Below are positions 1-7,593 of a DNA stretch of 54,962 bases, piece after piece (positions within the stretch are counted from its first letter, which is position 1; each line of letters starts with the position of its first letter). The stretch lies in assembly GCA_947474855.1 (NCBI GenBank), contig CANJKV010000010.1:1-54962 (forward strand). The letters run 5' to 3'. A program made the position numbers and the translations under genes. The notes below the pieces were generated by a model that was not told the origin of the DNA, made no database searches, and saw only the letters and a program-made list of their open reading frames with translations. Origin of the DNA: Aurantimonadaceae bacterium (GTDB lineage Bacteria; Pseudomonadota; Alphaproteobacteria; Rhizobiales; Rhizobiaceae).

Positions 1-348
1 GTCGAGATCCTGCCGCCCGGCGACTTCGTGATCGTCTTGCGGCGCAGCCACGTCGGCGACCTGCCGGTGGTGTTCGTGGTCGAGCTCCTCGGCGAGGACG
101 GCTCGCAGCCCTGCGCCTCGAGCGGCCGGCGCGTCATCGAGCGCGACACCGACCGCGCGGTCGTGCCGATCGACCGCCTCCTTCCCGACTGCCGCTGGGA
201 CGAACTCTCCGACGGCGCCTACCGCCTCATGGTGACGGCAAGCCTGCCGGCCGGCAGCGCGACCGACAAGTCGATCACCGTCCAGTCGGCCAACGCGGTC
301 CTCGTGCAGGATGGCGCGATCGTTGGCGCGACGTCGCCGGCCGAGTGA
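1..348 (+). CDS. hypothetical protein, 3' part (start off window)
   Basis: The frame is open from base 1 and stops at TGA 346-348, so the true start lies left of the window; 115 residues are visible. I recognise no family. The protein is mixed acidic and hydrophobic with an alanine-rich tail ending GATSPAE, and shows no signal peptide or membrane helix in the visible part. It converges with the minus-strand gene that ends at 349, with no spacer. GC-rich third positions support coding. An internal GTG at 28 could also be a start. Confidence 0.55.
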   Translation, partial: VEILPPGDFVIVLRRSHVGDLPVVFVVELLGEDGSQPCASSGRRVIERDTDRAVVPIDRLLPDCRWDELSDGAYRLMVTASLPAGSATDKSITVQSANAVLVQDGAIVGATSPAE

Positions 349-687
349 TCAGGCGTGAGCCGGGCGATCATGCCCAGTATCCGGGCTGCACCCTGGAAGC
401 TCGTCGCGACAGGGCACGATGAGCAGCCACTCGACGGTGCGGCCGGTCGACGCCTCGTAGATCCGGAGGTGCGTTCCAGCCTGCGCCGTCAGCACGGCCG
501 GCGAGATCATGCCGTCCACGCATTCTTTCGCGACCTCGTCGTCAACGGCGTCAAGGAGCGCCGAGATGCCGCTCGGCACCCACGCATCCTCCTGGCAGAC
601 CCGCGCCGCGTCCGAGAAGCGGCCGGCCTCGTAGACGTAGCGGATCATGCCGGCCGGAGGCGGCGGAAGGTCGTCAGGCTCCTCCAT
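349..687 (-). CDS. hypothetical protein (112 aa)
   Basis: A 112-residue soluble protein of unknown family. It starts at the ATG 685-687, preceded by GAGAGG, 10 bases after the stop of the thermonuclease gene, so the two are probably cotranscribed. The sequence opens with an acidic, proline-rich MEEPDDLPPPPAG and has a central segment VPSGISALLDAVDDEVAKE and two or three cysteines. A longer frame reaching 810 is open, but its extra N-terminus is arginine-rich and overlaps the thermonuclease, so I reject it. Function is not known. Confidence 0.55.
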   Translation of the reverse strand: MEEPDDLPPPPAGMIRYVYEAGRFSDAARVCQEDAWVPSGISALLDAVDDEVAKECVDGMISPAVLTAQAGTHLRIYEASTGRTVEWLLIVPCRDELPGCSPDTGHDRPAHA

Positions 688-697
688 CGCGCGCCTC

Positions 698-1270
698 TCA
701 GCCGCCCGCAGTCTTCTTGCGCTGGGCGCGCCGCCAGTCCCACGGCGCCTCGAAGCGTCCGGCCCAAAGGCCGCGCTTGGCACGGCGCGCCGATGCCTGC
801 GCTGCCCCATACCTGCCGTCCGAGTAGGCGTCGTATTCGAGCGCCCAGCCGCGCCGGACGAGCTCCTCGTTGATCACCGTGCCGTCGCGCGTGCGGCACT
901 CGGCGACGATTCGACCATAGCGGTCCCGGTCTTCCTCGGTGCAGCGGACGCGACCGTTCCGCCCGAGGATTTCGGCGAGTGCCTCGGCCGCGCGGCCACC
1001 GCACAAGTAGCGCCGGCCGTCCTCATCCTCGCAGGTCTGCTTCTTCTCGGGCGTGTCGATGCCGTAGAGGCGGATGCGCGGCTTCACGCCCTCGACGATG
1101 AGGGTGTCGCCGTCGACCACCGTGGCTCGGCCGGACAGGTCCTGCGCCTCCGCTTCGGGCGTCCAAATCAGGATCGCGACGGCGACAGCGGCGGCTGCGG
1201 TGCTGCTCACCATGGCCCGAAGAAGAGCCAGAAGCTTCGCGCGATGATCGTGGGGCAGGGCACGGAGCAT
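698..1270 (-). CDS. secreted thermonuclease (SNase-like) family protein
   Basis: A staphylococcal-nuclease-fold enzyme, expected to cleave DNA or RNA outside the cytoplasm. After a hydrophobic stretch (AAAAVAVAILIW, ending EAEAQ, a plausible signal peptide) comes GRATVVDGDTLIVEG, then RIRLYGIDTPE with the conserved arginine and acidic residues, and later DRYGRIVAEC and EELVRRGWA, the usual order of SNase motifs. Cysteines at KKQTC, YLCGG and VRCTE suggest disulfides. The start is uncertain: ATG 1270 gives 190 residues, ATG 1213 gives 171 beginning directly at the signal peptide. The frame stays open upstream to 1612 and the stretch LTAEERRVIAM just before looks protein-like, so a remote non-ATG start is possible. 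Confidence 0.8.
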   Translation of the reverse strand: MLRALPHDHRAKLLALLRAMVSSTAAAAVAVAILIWTPEAEAQDLSGRATVVDGDTLIVEGVKPRIRLYGIDTPEKKQTCEDEDGRRYLCGGRAAEALAEILGRNGRVRCTEEDRDRYGRIVAECRTRDGTVINEELVRRGWALEYDAYSDGRYGAAQASARRAKRGLWAGRFEAPWDWRRAQRKKTAGG

Positions 1271-1356
1271 GGCGATCACGCGACGCTCTTCGGCAGTCAA
1301 CGAGGTCGGATCGACGGGCGCGGGGTCTGGGTCATCTTGCCACCAAATCAGAGGTT

Positions 1357-1371
1357 GTGCCAAAATGGCAC
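1357..1371. promoter_or_regulatory. perfect 15-bp palindrome, possible operator
   Basis: GTGCCA-AAA-TGGCAC is a perfect inverted repeat with 6-bp arms about 85 bases upstream of the chosen thermonuclease start and close to the truncated gene at 1428. Its size fits a dimeric HTH repressor site, such as a phage-type operator. No matching repressor gene lies beside it in the window, so the role is inference. Confidence 0.3.
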
Positions 1372-1427
1372 GGACAAGCTGTCTATGTCTCTGGTAGCAT
1401 CTGCCGCTTCGACCCTCGCCGTGCACA

Positions 1428-1620
1428 TCATTCGTCGGAGAACTCCCGCGGCAGATCGCCGAACTTGGCGAGGAGCACCGGCTCGCCCTGGACGTCGCCG
1501 CTCTCGTCGTCGACGTCCATCTGCAGCGCGATGAAGCCGACGATCCGGCTGTTGACGTTATCGCTGCCGCAGTCGGCGCGCCGGAGCGTGCGGCCTCCAC
1601 TATCTTCGACATGGTGACGA
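1428..1620 (-). pseudogene. C-terminal remnant of a small phage-type gene, relative of the gene at 2905
   Basis: The minus-strand peptide ending RIVGFIALQMDVDDESGDVQ...GDLPREFSDE matches, almost residue for residue, the C-terminal 50 residues of the intact protein at 2905-3162. Upstream of about 1,620 the likeness stops, so the N-terminal third with the intact gene's start and ribosome-binding site is absent. An open frame continues to 1814 but its extra residues do not match. The DNA copies differ at many third positions, so this is an old paralog or a remnant from a related element, not a fresh duplication. The tupA insert lies between the two copies. Confidence 0.6.
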
Positions 1621-1831
1621 CGCATAGACCCGAGCGCCGACACGATTGCCTGGGTCATGAGGTCAGCATCGATCTTTCTAGCCGGCGCTTCATTTCTCGT
1701 GTCGCCAGATCGGCTGAGGAGAGGATCGTCTCGTGACATGATGAGGACGTGTGCCATCTGCTTGAGCGACGGCGTCAATGTTGTCCTAACCAGCGGCGCC
1801 TTGTCGTGCCGCATCTACCTTGGAGGTCAAC

Positions 1832-2674
1832 ATGCAACGCCGTCAGCTGCTTTCCGCCCTTTGTGCGCTGGCTCTTCCTTTCCTCGCTAACGCACCTTCC
1901 ACCGCCACGGCGCAGGAGAAGTCGATCGTAGTGGCCTCCACCACATCAACGCAGGACTCCGGCCTCTTTGACTACCTCCTTCCGCTCTTTGAGACAAAGA
2001 CCGGCATTGACGTGAAGGTCGTGGCTCAGGGCACGGGCCAGGCGCTGGAGACGGCGCGTCGAGGTGATGCCGACGTCGTTCTCGTGCATGCCAAGGCGCA
2101 GGAGGAGCAGTTCGTGGCTGATGGCGACGGCGTCGAGCGCTTCGACGTGATGTACAACGACTTCGTGCTGGTGGGTCCTGCCGCCGATCCGGCTGGCGCC
2201 AAAGCGGCCGACGACATCACTGCGGCGCTGAAAGCGATCCACGAAGCCAAAGCGCCCTTTGTGTCTCGCGGCGACAAGTCGGGTACGCACACGGCCGAGC
2301 TACGTCTCTGGAAGGATGCCGGCATCGATCCAGCAGCCGAATCGGGCGGATGGTACCGCTCGATCGGCCAAGGCATGGGCGCGGCACTGAACACGGCTGG
2401 CGCCATGGACGCCTACGTCCTCGCCGACCGCGGCACGTGGTTGTCGTTCAAGAACCGAGGTGACCTCACGATCCTCGTCGAGGGCGACAATCGCCTGTAC
2501 AACCAGTACGGCGTCATTCTGGTGAACCCGCAGAAGCATCCGAGCGTGAAGGCGGAATGGGGCCAGGCCTTCATCGATTGGCTGATCTCTCGTGAGGGGC
2601 AGGACGCCATCGCGGCCTACAAGATCGACGGCCAACAGCTCTTCTTCCCTAACGCCGAAGAGCGCCGCACCTGA
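1832..2674 (+). CDS. tupA: tungstate ABC transporter substrate-binding protein
   Basis: A periplasmic binding protein of 280 residues for tungstate, possibly molybdate. The N-terminus MQRRQLLSALCALALPFLA...TATAQ is a signal peptide. The next segment, VASTTSTQDSGLFDYL near residue 35, is the TupA hallmark that holds the oxyanion, and SRGDKSGTHTAE near residue 150 is a second conserved ligand region. ATG 1832 is chosen because TTGGAGGTC sits just upstream; a TTG at 1820 is in frame but lacks this spacing. The permease (tupB) and ATPase (tupC) genes normally beside it are absent, so it must work with subunits encoded elsewhere or be stranded. The gene lies between two relatives of one small gene, which suggests insertion. 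Confidence 0.9.
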   Translation: MQRRQLLSALCALALPFLANAPSTATAQEKSIVVASTTSTQDSGLFDYLLPLFETKTGIDVKVVAQGTGQALETARRGDADVVLVHAKAQEEQFVADGDGVERFDVMYNDFVLVGPAADPAGAKAADDITAALKAIHEAKAPFVSRGDKSGTHTAELRLWKDAGIDPAAESGGWYRSIGQGMGAALNTAGAMDAYVLADRGTWLSFKNRGDLTILVEGDNRLYNQYGVILVNPQKHPSVKAEWGQAFIDWLISREGQDAIAAYKIDGQQLFFPNAEERRT

Positions 2675-2904
2675 ACAGTCAGGAAGGAGACACTGCGCAG
2701 AGGCTCTGAGGGGAGGGAAGGCTTCAGCGCCACAGGGATTGCAACCCTTCCCCCAATGCCTACGAACAAGGAGGGGCGACGCCAACTCAGCGCGTGTCTG
2801 GCCCGCTTCCGGACACGCCCGCGAGGCCACCGGGACTATGTTTTGTCCAGTACGATCGTGCGATTCTCCGCCGAACAGAGGTGGATGCCGACTAGTGCCG
2901 GCCG

Positions 2905-3162
2905 TCAGTCGTCGGCGAACTCCCGCGGCAGGTCGCCGAATTTGGCGAGGAGCACCGGCTCGCCCTGGACATCGCCGTTCTCGTCGTCGACGTCCATCTG
3001 CAACGCGATGAAGCCGAGGATCCGGCCGTTGAAGTTGTCGCGGCCGCGCTCGGCGCGCCGGCGCGCGGCATCGGCCGACTTGAACGGGAAGGGCTGGCCC
3101 GGGCGGAAGCCCTTGTCCCTCTTCTCGAAACCCTGGGCCATGTAGACCGTCTTCGTGGGCAT
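2905..3162 (-). CDS. small conserved hypothetical protein (85 aa)
   Basis: An 85-residue protein starting at ATG 3160-3162, with GGAGG six bases upstream, which settles the start against a longer open frame to 3360. The N-terminus MPTKTVYMAQGFEKRDKGFRPG is basic; the C-terminus has IALQMDVDDENGDVQGEPVLL, an acidic segment. The family is unnamed as far as I can tell. The layout (positively charged head, acidic hydrophobic tail) recalls small phage or mobile-element proteins. A C-terminal remnant of a relative lies at 1428-1620. Confidence 0.7.
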   Translation of the reverse strand: MPTKTVYMAQGFEKRDKGFRPGQPFPFKSADAARRRAERGRDNFNGRILGFIALQMDVDDENGDVQGEPVLLAKFGDLPREFADD

Positions 3163-3193
3163 GCGATCCTCCGATGGTTGGGCGCCGCGGCCG

Positions 3194-3406
3194 TCAGGAC
3201 TTCGACGCCAGACCGTGGCGGACGTAGCCGCGCGAGACCGACGCGCTGAGACGGTCGACCTCGCTCTCGAGCCAGACGTTGCGGATGAGGAGCTCCCAGA
3301 CGGCCGCGCGCACATCGCCGCCGCAGGCCTCCGCGGCCGCGTCGATGCTGGCGCCAACATCGACGTCGGCTGGCGGCGGGCTGGGTGCTCGGGCGGCGTT
3401 CGACAT
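3194..3406 (-). CDS. small hypothetical protein (70 aa)
   Basis: A 70-residue protein, MSNAARAPSPPPADVDVGAS..., starting at ATG 3404-3406 with AGGAG upstream. An earlier in-frame ATG at 3439 is possible but has poorer spacing. After a proline-rich head, residues 22-60 form one likely amphipathic helix (AVWELLIRNVWLESEVDRLSAS). It ends 31 bases before the 85-aa gene and is probably in the same operon. Function unknown. Confidence 0.55.
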   Translation of the reverse strand: MSNAARAPSPPPADVDVGASIDAAAEACGGDVRAAVWELLIRNVWLESEVDRLSASVSRGYVRHGLASKS

Positions 3407-3524
3407 GGGGCGGGGCTCCTGATTCGACCCGGCCATCATGGCACGCTCGGCGCATATGTTCACGTCTTGTTCTCGTCTCGATATCCGGCGATCATCCGCC
3501 GGAAACAGCGATTCGAGGTAGACG

Positions 3525-3839
3525 ATGCTCGAAGTGACGAACCTGAAGAAGGCGGCCGGCGTGGGCATCGACCCGCTGGCCGTCGGCATCGAGGCGCTGA
3601 ACTTCCTCGCCGAGGATCCGAAGCTTTTCCAGCGCTTCCTCGACGTCTCCGGCCTGGAGGTCGGGCAGCTGCGCGCCGAGGCGGCCAAGCCCGCCTTCTT
3701 TGTCGGGCTCCTGGACTTCATCCTCGCCCATGAACCGACGACGATGGACTTCGCCGGCCGCGCCGGGCTCGACCCGGCCGCGGTGCAGATCGCGCGCGAC
3801 GCACTGGCGCCGGCCGAGCGGCGCAACGAGTTCTCCTGA
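3525..3839 (+). CDS. DUF3572 family protein
   Basis: A 104-residue all-helical protein matching my memory of DUF3572, common in alphaproteobacteria and without known function. Typical features are PLAVGIEALNFLAEDPKLFQRFLDVSGLE and the later LDFILAHEPTTMDFAGRAGLDPAAV. It starts at ATG 3525 after GGTAGACG, divergent from the gene pair ending at 3194. A strong hairpin with a T run follows at 3863. Such genes are usually chromosomal, which makes this the last likely host or prophage gene before the ICE-like block. Confidence 0.8.
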   Translation: MLEVTNLKKAAGVGIDPLAVGIEALNFLAEDPKLFQRFLDVSGLEVGQLRAEAAKPAFFVGLLDFILAHEPTTMDFAGRAGLDPAAVQIARDALAPAERRNEFS

Positions 3840-3862
3840 TGCGAGTGGCCGGGTGCCGCTCA

Positions 3863-3884
3863 CCGGGTACGATACCCGGCTTTT
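3863..3884 (+). terminator. rho-independent terminator after DUF3572
   Basis: CCGGGTA-CGA-TACCCGG forms a perfect 7-bp stem followed by C and TTTT. A second palindrome, GCCGG-ATAT-CCGGC at 3900-3913, is also followed by TTTT, giving a tandem stop just downstream of the DUF3572 gene. Confidence 0.7.
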
Positions 3885-3937
3885 CCGCCCCGGTACCCGG
3901 CCGGATATCCGGCTTTTCGTGAGATGGCCGGAATATT

Positions 3938-4008
3938 TTTGAGACCGTTTGAGACAACCCAAACCCCTGCAGCGTAGGCCTTTGCAGTGGATTTGAGCTT
4001 GTTTGAGC
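3938..4008. repeat. two pairs of phased TTTGAG repeats, possible recombinase arm sites
   Basis: TTTGAGAC occurs at 3938 and 3948, and TTTGAGC at 3992 and 4002. Within each pair the period is 10 bases, and the pairs are 54 bases apart, so all four lie on one face of the helix. Between them, CTGCA (3967) and TGCAG (3983) form a small inverted repeat. Such an arrangement is typical of tyrosine-integrase arm and core sites or of regulator-binding arrays. No recombinase gene is adjacent, so the assignment is inference. Confidence 0.35.
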
Positions 4009-4181
4009 CGCCCTGATACGGGAAAATGGCGGGCCATGCGGGATAGCGATGAGAACTATGTCTACTCCATAGCCCTCCATGACCCTATAAAATAGACGTA
4101 GGCATGAATGTTGATGGTCATCATGGTGCGGCCGCTCTCTCACCGACCAACCGCACCATGGAACGCAGCGGGTATCGAATC

Positions 4182-4412
4182 ATGGAGATCGACAAAGAAA
4201 AAATAGACGATGCAATCCTTGCGTTGCTTTTCCTCTCACTCGACCGAGATGGCCGCTCATGGAAGGGCTTCGATTGGGATGCCATGAACCGGCTGCATGA
4301 AAAGGGATATATCAGCAATCCGATCAGCAAGGCGAAATCCGTCATATTGACCGATGAGGGCATTGAGCGATCGGAGCACCTGTTCCGGGCGCTCTTCTGC
4401 AAACCCGAATAA
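4182..4412 (+). CDS. DUF6429 family protein
   Basis: A 76-residue protein beginning MEIDKEKIDDAILALLFL and containing WKGFDWDAMNRLHEKGYIS and KAKSVILTDEG, the conserved pattern of DUF6429. The fold looks like a small winged helix: helix, helix, then a beta-turn with VILTDEG, as in regulators, but no function is established. ATG 4182 is chosen because homology starts there; in-frame ATGs at 4104 and 4158 would add residues unlike the family. The DNA before it is more AT-rich than its surroundings, with TATAAA near 4086. Confidence 0.75.
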   Translation: MEIDKEKIDDAILALLFLSLDRDGRSWKGFDWDAMNRLHEKGYISNPISKAKSVILTDEGIERSEHLFRALFCKPE

Positions 4413-4481
4413 GCGCCCGTTCCTTCCTCGCGCCCAAGTATCCGACCCGCGTTTCCCCGCAGGCGCGTGAGACGCTTCGGC

Positions 4482-4910
4482 TCAGGGGCGCTTGGGCACA
4501 TCTCCGAAATCGTGCTCCTGCCATTCCTCGATCGTCCATCTAAAGGGCAGTTTCGCCGGCTGTTTGCCGGCGAGCGCCATCCATTTCACGATCGCGCGCC
4601 AGACCGGCTCCTCGCAGGAGAAGTTGCTTCGCCAGAAGCCCCGTCTCTCGACATCATCCGGCGTGAACTCCGCCTTGCCGCAGAACTCGGCCAAGAGTTG
4701 CCGCACCCAGGGGTCGAGATGAAGCAGATTCGGCTGATCGGCACGGCGGTCGGCCTCCGCCAGCTCTTTCCGACGTAGATCCTTTCTTTCCTCGCGTTCG
4801 AATATCTGGCGGACGCGTGGGACGGACACACTATGGTCGCGCGCGATTGCGGCGAAGGTCTCGCCAGCTCGACGACGCTTCAAAATCTCCCGGTTCCGTT
4901 CCTCGGTCAT
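4482..4910 (-). CDS. HTH protein with sigma-70 region-4-like domain
   Basis: A 142-residue protein. Residues about 5-45, ILKRRRAGETFAAIARDHSVSVPRVRQIFEREER, are a clear helix-turn-helix like sigma-70 region 4, with recognition helix SVPRVRQIFER. The rest is acidic and tryptophan-rich (FWRSNFSCEEPVWRAIVKWMALAG), possibly a partner-binding domain, and I cannot name it. It could be a transcription regulator of the mobile element. It is divergent from the ParB-like gene and its structured leader, whose upstream boundary lies about 150 bases away. Confidence 0.65.
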   Translation of the reverse strand: MTEERNREILKRRRAGETFAAIARDHSVSVPRVRQIFEREERKDLRRKELAEADRRADQPNLLHLDPWVRQLLAEFCGKAEFTPDDVERRGFWRSNFSCEEPVWRAIVKWMALAGKQPAKLPFRWTIEEWQEHDFGDVPKRP

Positions 4911-5059
4911 GGCAAAGCCGCACTGCCGATCACCCGATGATGCTCACATTCTACTCTCTTCTCTCGCAAGATGAAGCTGCGATCAGGAAGTCAGGACTTC
5001 CGGCTTTCAGACCTCTCACCTCCTGATCCGATTCTTGTGCCGGGCCTCCACTTCGCTTT

Positions 5060-5300
5060 GGCCGGGCGAGCGCTTGGGGGCGCTGCCCCCTGGCGCGGCA
5101 CAAGGGCGGCCGGGCGGTATCCCCAGCCTTCCGCGCGGATGCCTGCTCTCGCACCTTCGTCATGACTTCGATCCGCTTCGTGCAGGCCGGGTGATCCCCC
5201 TCCGCCCGTCCACCCTTGCGCCTTGCACCCCCCGGTCTCGGCGACGGCCAGGGTTGCAGCGCAGCGCTGCGCTCCAACCCAAGCCAAAAGGATCAAGATC
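5060..5300 (+). ncRNA. structured leader RNA, copy 1, upstream of ParB-like gene
   Basis: This leader is repeated at 10,150-10,367. It holds hairpin GGGGGC/GCCCCC (5076-5090), then a long stem: GGCACAAGGG (5097) with CCCTTGCGCC (5213), GGGCGG (5112) with CCGCCC (5202), and ATCCCCAGCC (5119) with GGCCGGGTGAT (5185), and finally the palindrome AGCGCAGCGCTGCGCT (5258-5273) framed by GGGTTG/CAACCC. In copy 2 GGGCGG/CCGCCC becomes TGACGG/CCGTCA: both sides change together. The hairpin ends about 20 bases before the start codon, close to AAGGA, so translation control is plausible. Confidence 0.65.
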
Positions 5301-7412
5301 ATGACGAACAATGCACAGATCACGACCGTTCCCGAACATGGCGAAACGGTTTTCATCCCGCTCAACAAGCTCAAGAAGCACCCGAAGAACGCCCGGAAGA
5401 CCCCGCACAGCGAGGCGTCTATCGAGGGGAAGGCGGCGAGCATCGCCGCCAAGGGTATCCTGCAAAACCTTGTGGTGGAGCCGGAGCTTGACGCGGAAGG
5501 CGAGCCGACCGGTTTCTATCTGGTCAGCGTCGGAGAAGGCCGCAGGCTGGCGCAGCTTCTGCGCGCCAAGCGCAAGGAGATCAAAAAGACCGAGCCGGTC
5601 CGCTGCGTCATCGACACGGCGAATGATGCCGCCGAGATCAGCCTTGACGAGAACGTCAACCGCGAAAACCTTCACCCTGCCGACGAGTTCGAGAAGTTCC
5701 GCGAGCTTTCCGAAGATCGCGGATGGGGCGCGGAGGAAATTGCGGCCCGGTTCGGCACGAGCGCGCATGTGGTGAAGCAGCGGCTTCGCCTTGGAGCCGT
5801 CAGCCCCAAGCTCATTCAGATTTACCGCGACGGCGGGCTGACCATGGACCAGTTGCAGGCGTTCGCCATCACCGACGATCACGACCGGCAGGAACAGGTT
5901 TACGAAAACCTGTCCTATAACAAGGAACCGTGGATCATCCGCCGCGATCTGACCGCGAGCAACGTGGCGGCTTCGGATCGGCGCGCGGTGTTTGTCGGGC
6001 CGGAAGCCTATACCGAGGCGGGCGGCTACATCATCCGCGACCTGTTCACCGAGGATCGCGGCGGCTTCTACGAGGATGCAGCGCTTCTGGACCGGCTTGC
6101 CCTCGACAAGCTGGAACGGATCGCCGCCGAGGTTCAGGAGGCCGAGGGATGGAAATGGGTTTCGGCCTATATCGACTGGCCCCACGCCCATGGCATGCGC
6201 CGCACCTATCCGCAGGGGGTGGAGCTATCCGAGGAGCAGGAAGCCGCCTACGATGCCGCGCAAGAGGAACTTGAGCACCTGTCGGCGGAATGGCAGGACG
6301 CGGACGAGGACCTGCCGCCCGAGGTGGATCAGCGCCTTGCGGAGCTTGAAGCCGAGATCGAGCGCATCGACGGGCTGCGCCATGCCTATGATCCCGACGA
6401 GATCGGGCGCGGCGGGGTTTTCGTGGTTCTGAACCATGACGGCGCCGTCCGCATCGAGCGCGGTTTCATCCGACCCGAGGACGAAGCCCCGGAACCGGAG
6501 GAAGAAGAAGGCGCGGACGGCGAAACCATCATCGACGGCGTTCGCGTTAACGGCGATGGCGAGATCATCGGAGAGGACGGCGAGTATGACGAGGACGGGA
6601 ACCATGTTTCCGCGCTCGACATCGAGGACGAGGAAGCGGAGGAAGACGGCAAGCCGATTTCCGACCTTCTCATCCGCGACCTGACCGCCCACCGGACGCT
6701 TGGCCTGCGTCTCGCCCTTGGTGAGCAGCCGGACATGGCCTTGATCGCTGTCACCCATGCGCTCGCCGCGCAGACCTTCTATCGTGGTAGCGGGGAAGCG
6801 CATTGCCTCGAAATCCGTCCGATCAGCGCCAGCCTTGGCGGGCATGCGGATGGGATCGAGGACACGGCAGCGGCGAAGGCGCTGGCGGATCGTCATGCCG
6901 GATGGGCGGCGGACATGCCGCGCGACGTGTCGGACCTTTGGGGCTTCATTGCCGGGCTGGACCATGCCAGCGTCATGGCGCTGTTCGCCCATTGCGCCGC
7001 GCAGACCGTCAATGCGGTCAAGGTGCCGTGGGAGCAGCACAAGCGCCGCGCCCACGAAACGGCGGACAGGCTGGCGACGGCGGTTGCGCTTGACATGACG
7101 GCGCACTGGACGCCCACCGTGCGGGCCTATCTCGGTCGCGTGACCAAGGCTCATATCCTCGCCGCCGTGCGCGAACCCCTTGGCGACGAGGCAGCCGAGC
7201 GTATCGCGGGCAAGAAGAAGCCGGAGATGGCCGAAGCCGCCGAACGGCTTCTGGCCGGAACCGGATGGCTTCCGCCTCTGTTGCGCACCGAGCGGCCTGC
7301 GTGGCTGGCCGACGCGCAGCAGGAGGCACCCGCCATGGAGGCCGAAGTTCTGCCGGAGGCCGACAACGCCGAAACCGTGGAGGACGAGCCTTTCACCGTC
7401 GCGGCGGAATGA
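5301..7412 (+). CDS. ParB/RepB/Spo0J family protein, large ICE type
   Basis: A 703-residue ParB-like protein. Residues 15-110 are the ParB N-terminal domain: FIPLNKLKKHPKNARKT, GILQNLVVEPE, GEGRRLAQLLRAKRK and ENVNRENLHPADE. Then comes a helix-turn-helix, WGAEEIAARFGTSAHVVKQRLRLGAVSPKL. A long acidic linker rich in E and D (about residues 390-450) separates a C-terminal helical domain. It is much longer than chromosomal ParB (near 300 residues). In related ICEs such proteins are annotated as ParB-like; a role as partition or transcription regulator is inferred. ATG 5301 is preceded by AAGGATC; an in-frame extension through the leader is rejected because the same leader sequence is out of frame before DUF932. 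Confidence 0.85.
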   Translation: MTNNAQITTVPEHGETVFIPLNKLKKHPKNARKTPHSEASIEGKAASIAAKGILQNLVVEPELDAEGEPTGFYLVSVGEGRRLAQLLRAKRKEIKKTEPVRCVIDTANDAAEISLDENVNRENLHPADEFEKFRELSEDRGWGAEEIAARFGTSAHVVKQRLRLGAVSPKLIQIYRDGGLTMDQLQAFAITDDHDRQEQVYENLSYNKEPWIIRRDLTASNVAASDRRAVFVGPEAYTEAGGYIIRDLFTEDRGGFYEDAALLDRLALDKLERIAAEVQEAEGWKWVSAYIDWPHAHGMRRTYPQGVELSEEQEAAYDAAQEELEHLSAEWQDADEDLPPEVDQRLAELEAEIERIDGLRHAYDPDEIGRGGVFVVLNHDGAVRIERGFIRPEDEAPEPEEEEGADGETIIDGVRVNGDGEIIGEDGEYDEDGNHVSALDIEDEEAEEDGKPISDLLIRDLTAHRTLGLRLALGEQPDMALIAVTHALAAQTFYRGSGEAHCLEIRPISASLGGHADGIEDTAAAKALADRHAGWAADMPRDVSDLWGFIAGLDHASVMALFAHCAAQTVNAVKVPWEQHKRRAHETADRLATAVALDMTAHWTPTVRAYLGRVTKAHILAAVREPLGDEAAERIAGKKKPEMAEAAERLLAGTGWLPPLLRTERPAWLADAQQEAPAMEAEVLPEADNAETVEDEPFTVAAE

Positions 7413-7418
7413 AGCACC

Positions 7419-7494
7419 GGCCGGGATCGCGTCAGCGGTCCCGGCCTTCAATTGGAAAAAAATCCGGCCGCGCGGCTACCCCGCGCGGCCGGAT
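7419..7494. terminator. two hairpins after the ParB-like gene
   Basis: GGCCGGGA (7419) pairs with TCCCGGCC (7439). A stronger 14-bp stem, arms 7462-7475 and 7481-7494 with loop CTACC, follows. On the minus strand this second stem is followed by seven T residues, so it is a good terminator for minus-strand transcription and a possible bidirectional one. Confidence 0.55.
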
Positions 7495-7593
7495 GACCTC
7501 GACAGATGAAGGACATAGAGGCACCTTTAGAGCGCGCAGCAGTTTTCGTAACGATTGCACGAAAGGCGGTGCAGTAGGACAAAGGTAAAGATC

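Noticed and set aside
1356-1385. Sigma-54 promoter reading of TGGCACG near the palindrome
   Set aside because: The -12 part does not match TTGCW at the required distance on either strand.
3938-4008. CRISPR-like array
   Set aside because: The repeats are only six to eight bases and have no spacers of regular length; no other array is present in the window.
5223-5300. 26-residue N-terminal extension of the ParB-like protein through the leader
   Set aside because: The same DNA before DUF932 is in a different frame relative to the gene, so it is conserved as nucleic acid, not as peptide.
6225-7451. 408-codon minus-strand frame inside the ParB-like gene
   Set aside because: It is a shadow of a GC-rich gene on the other strand, with no ribosome-binding site and no recognisable domain.
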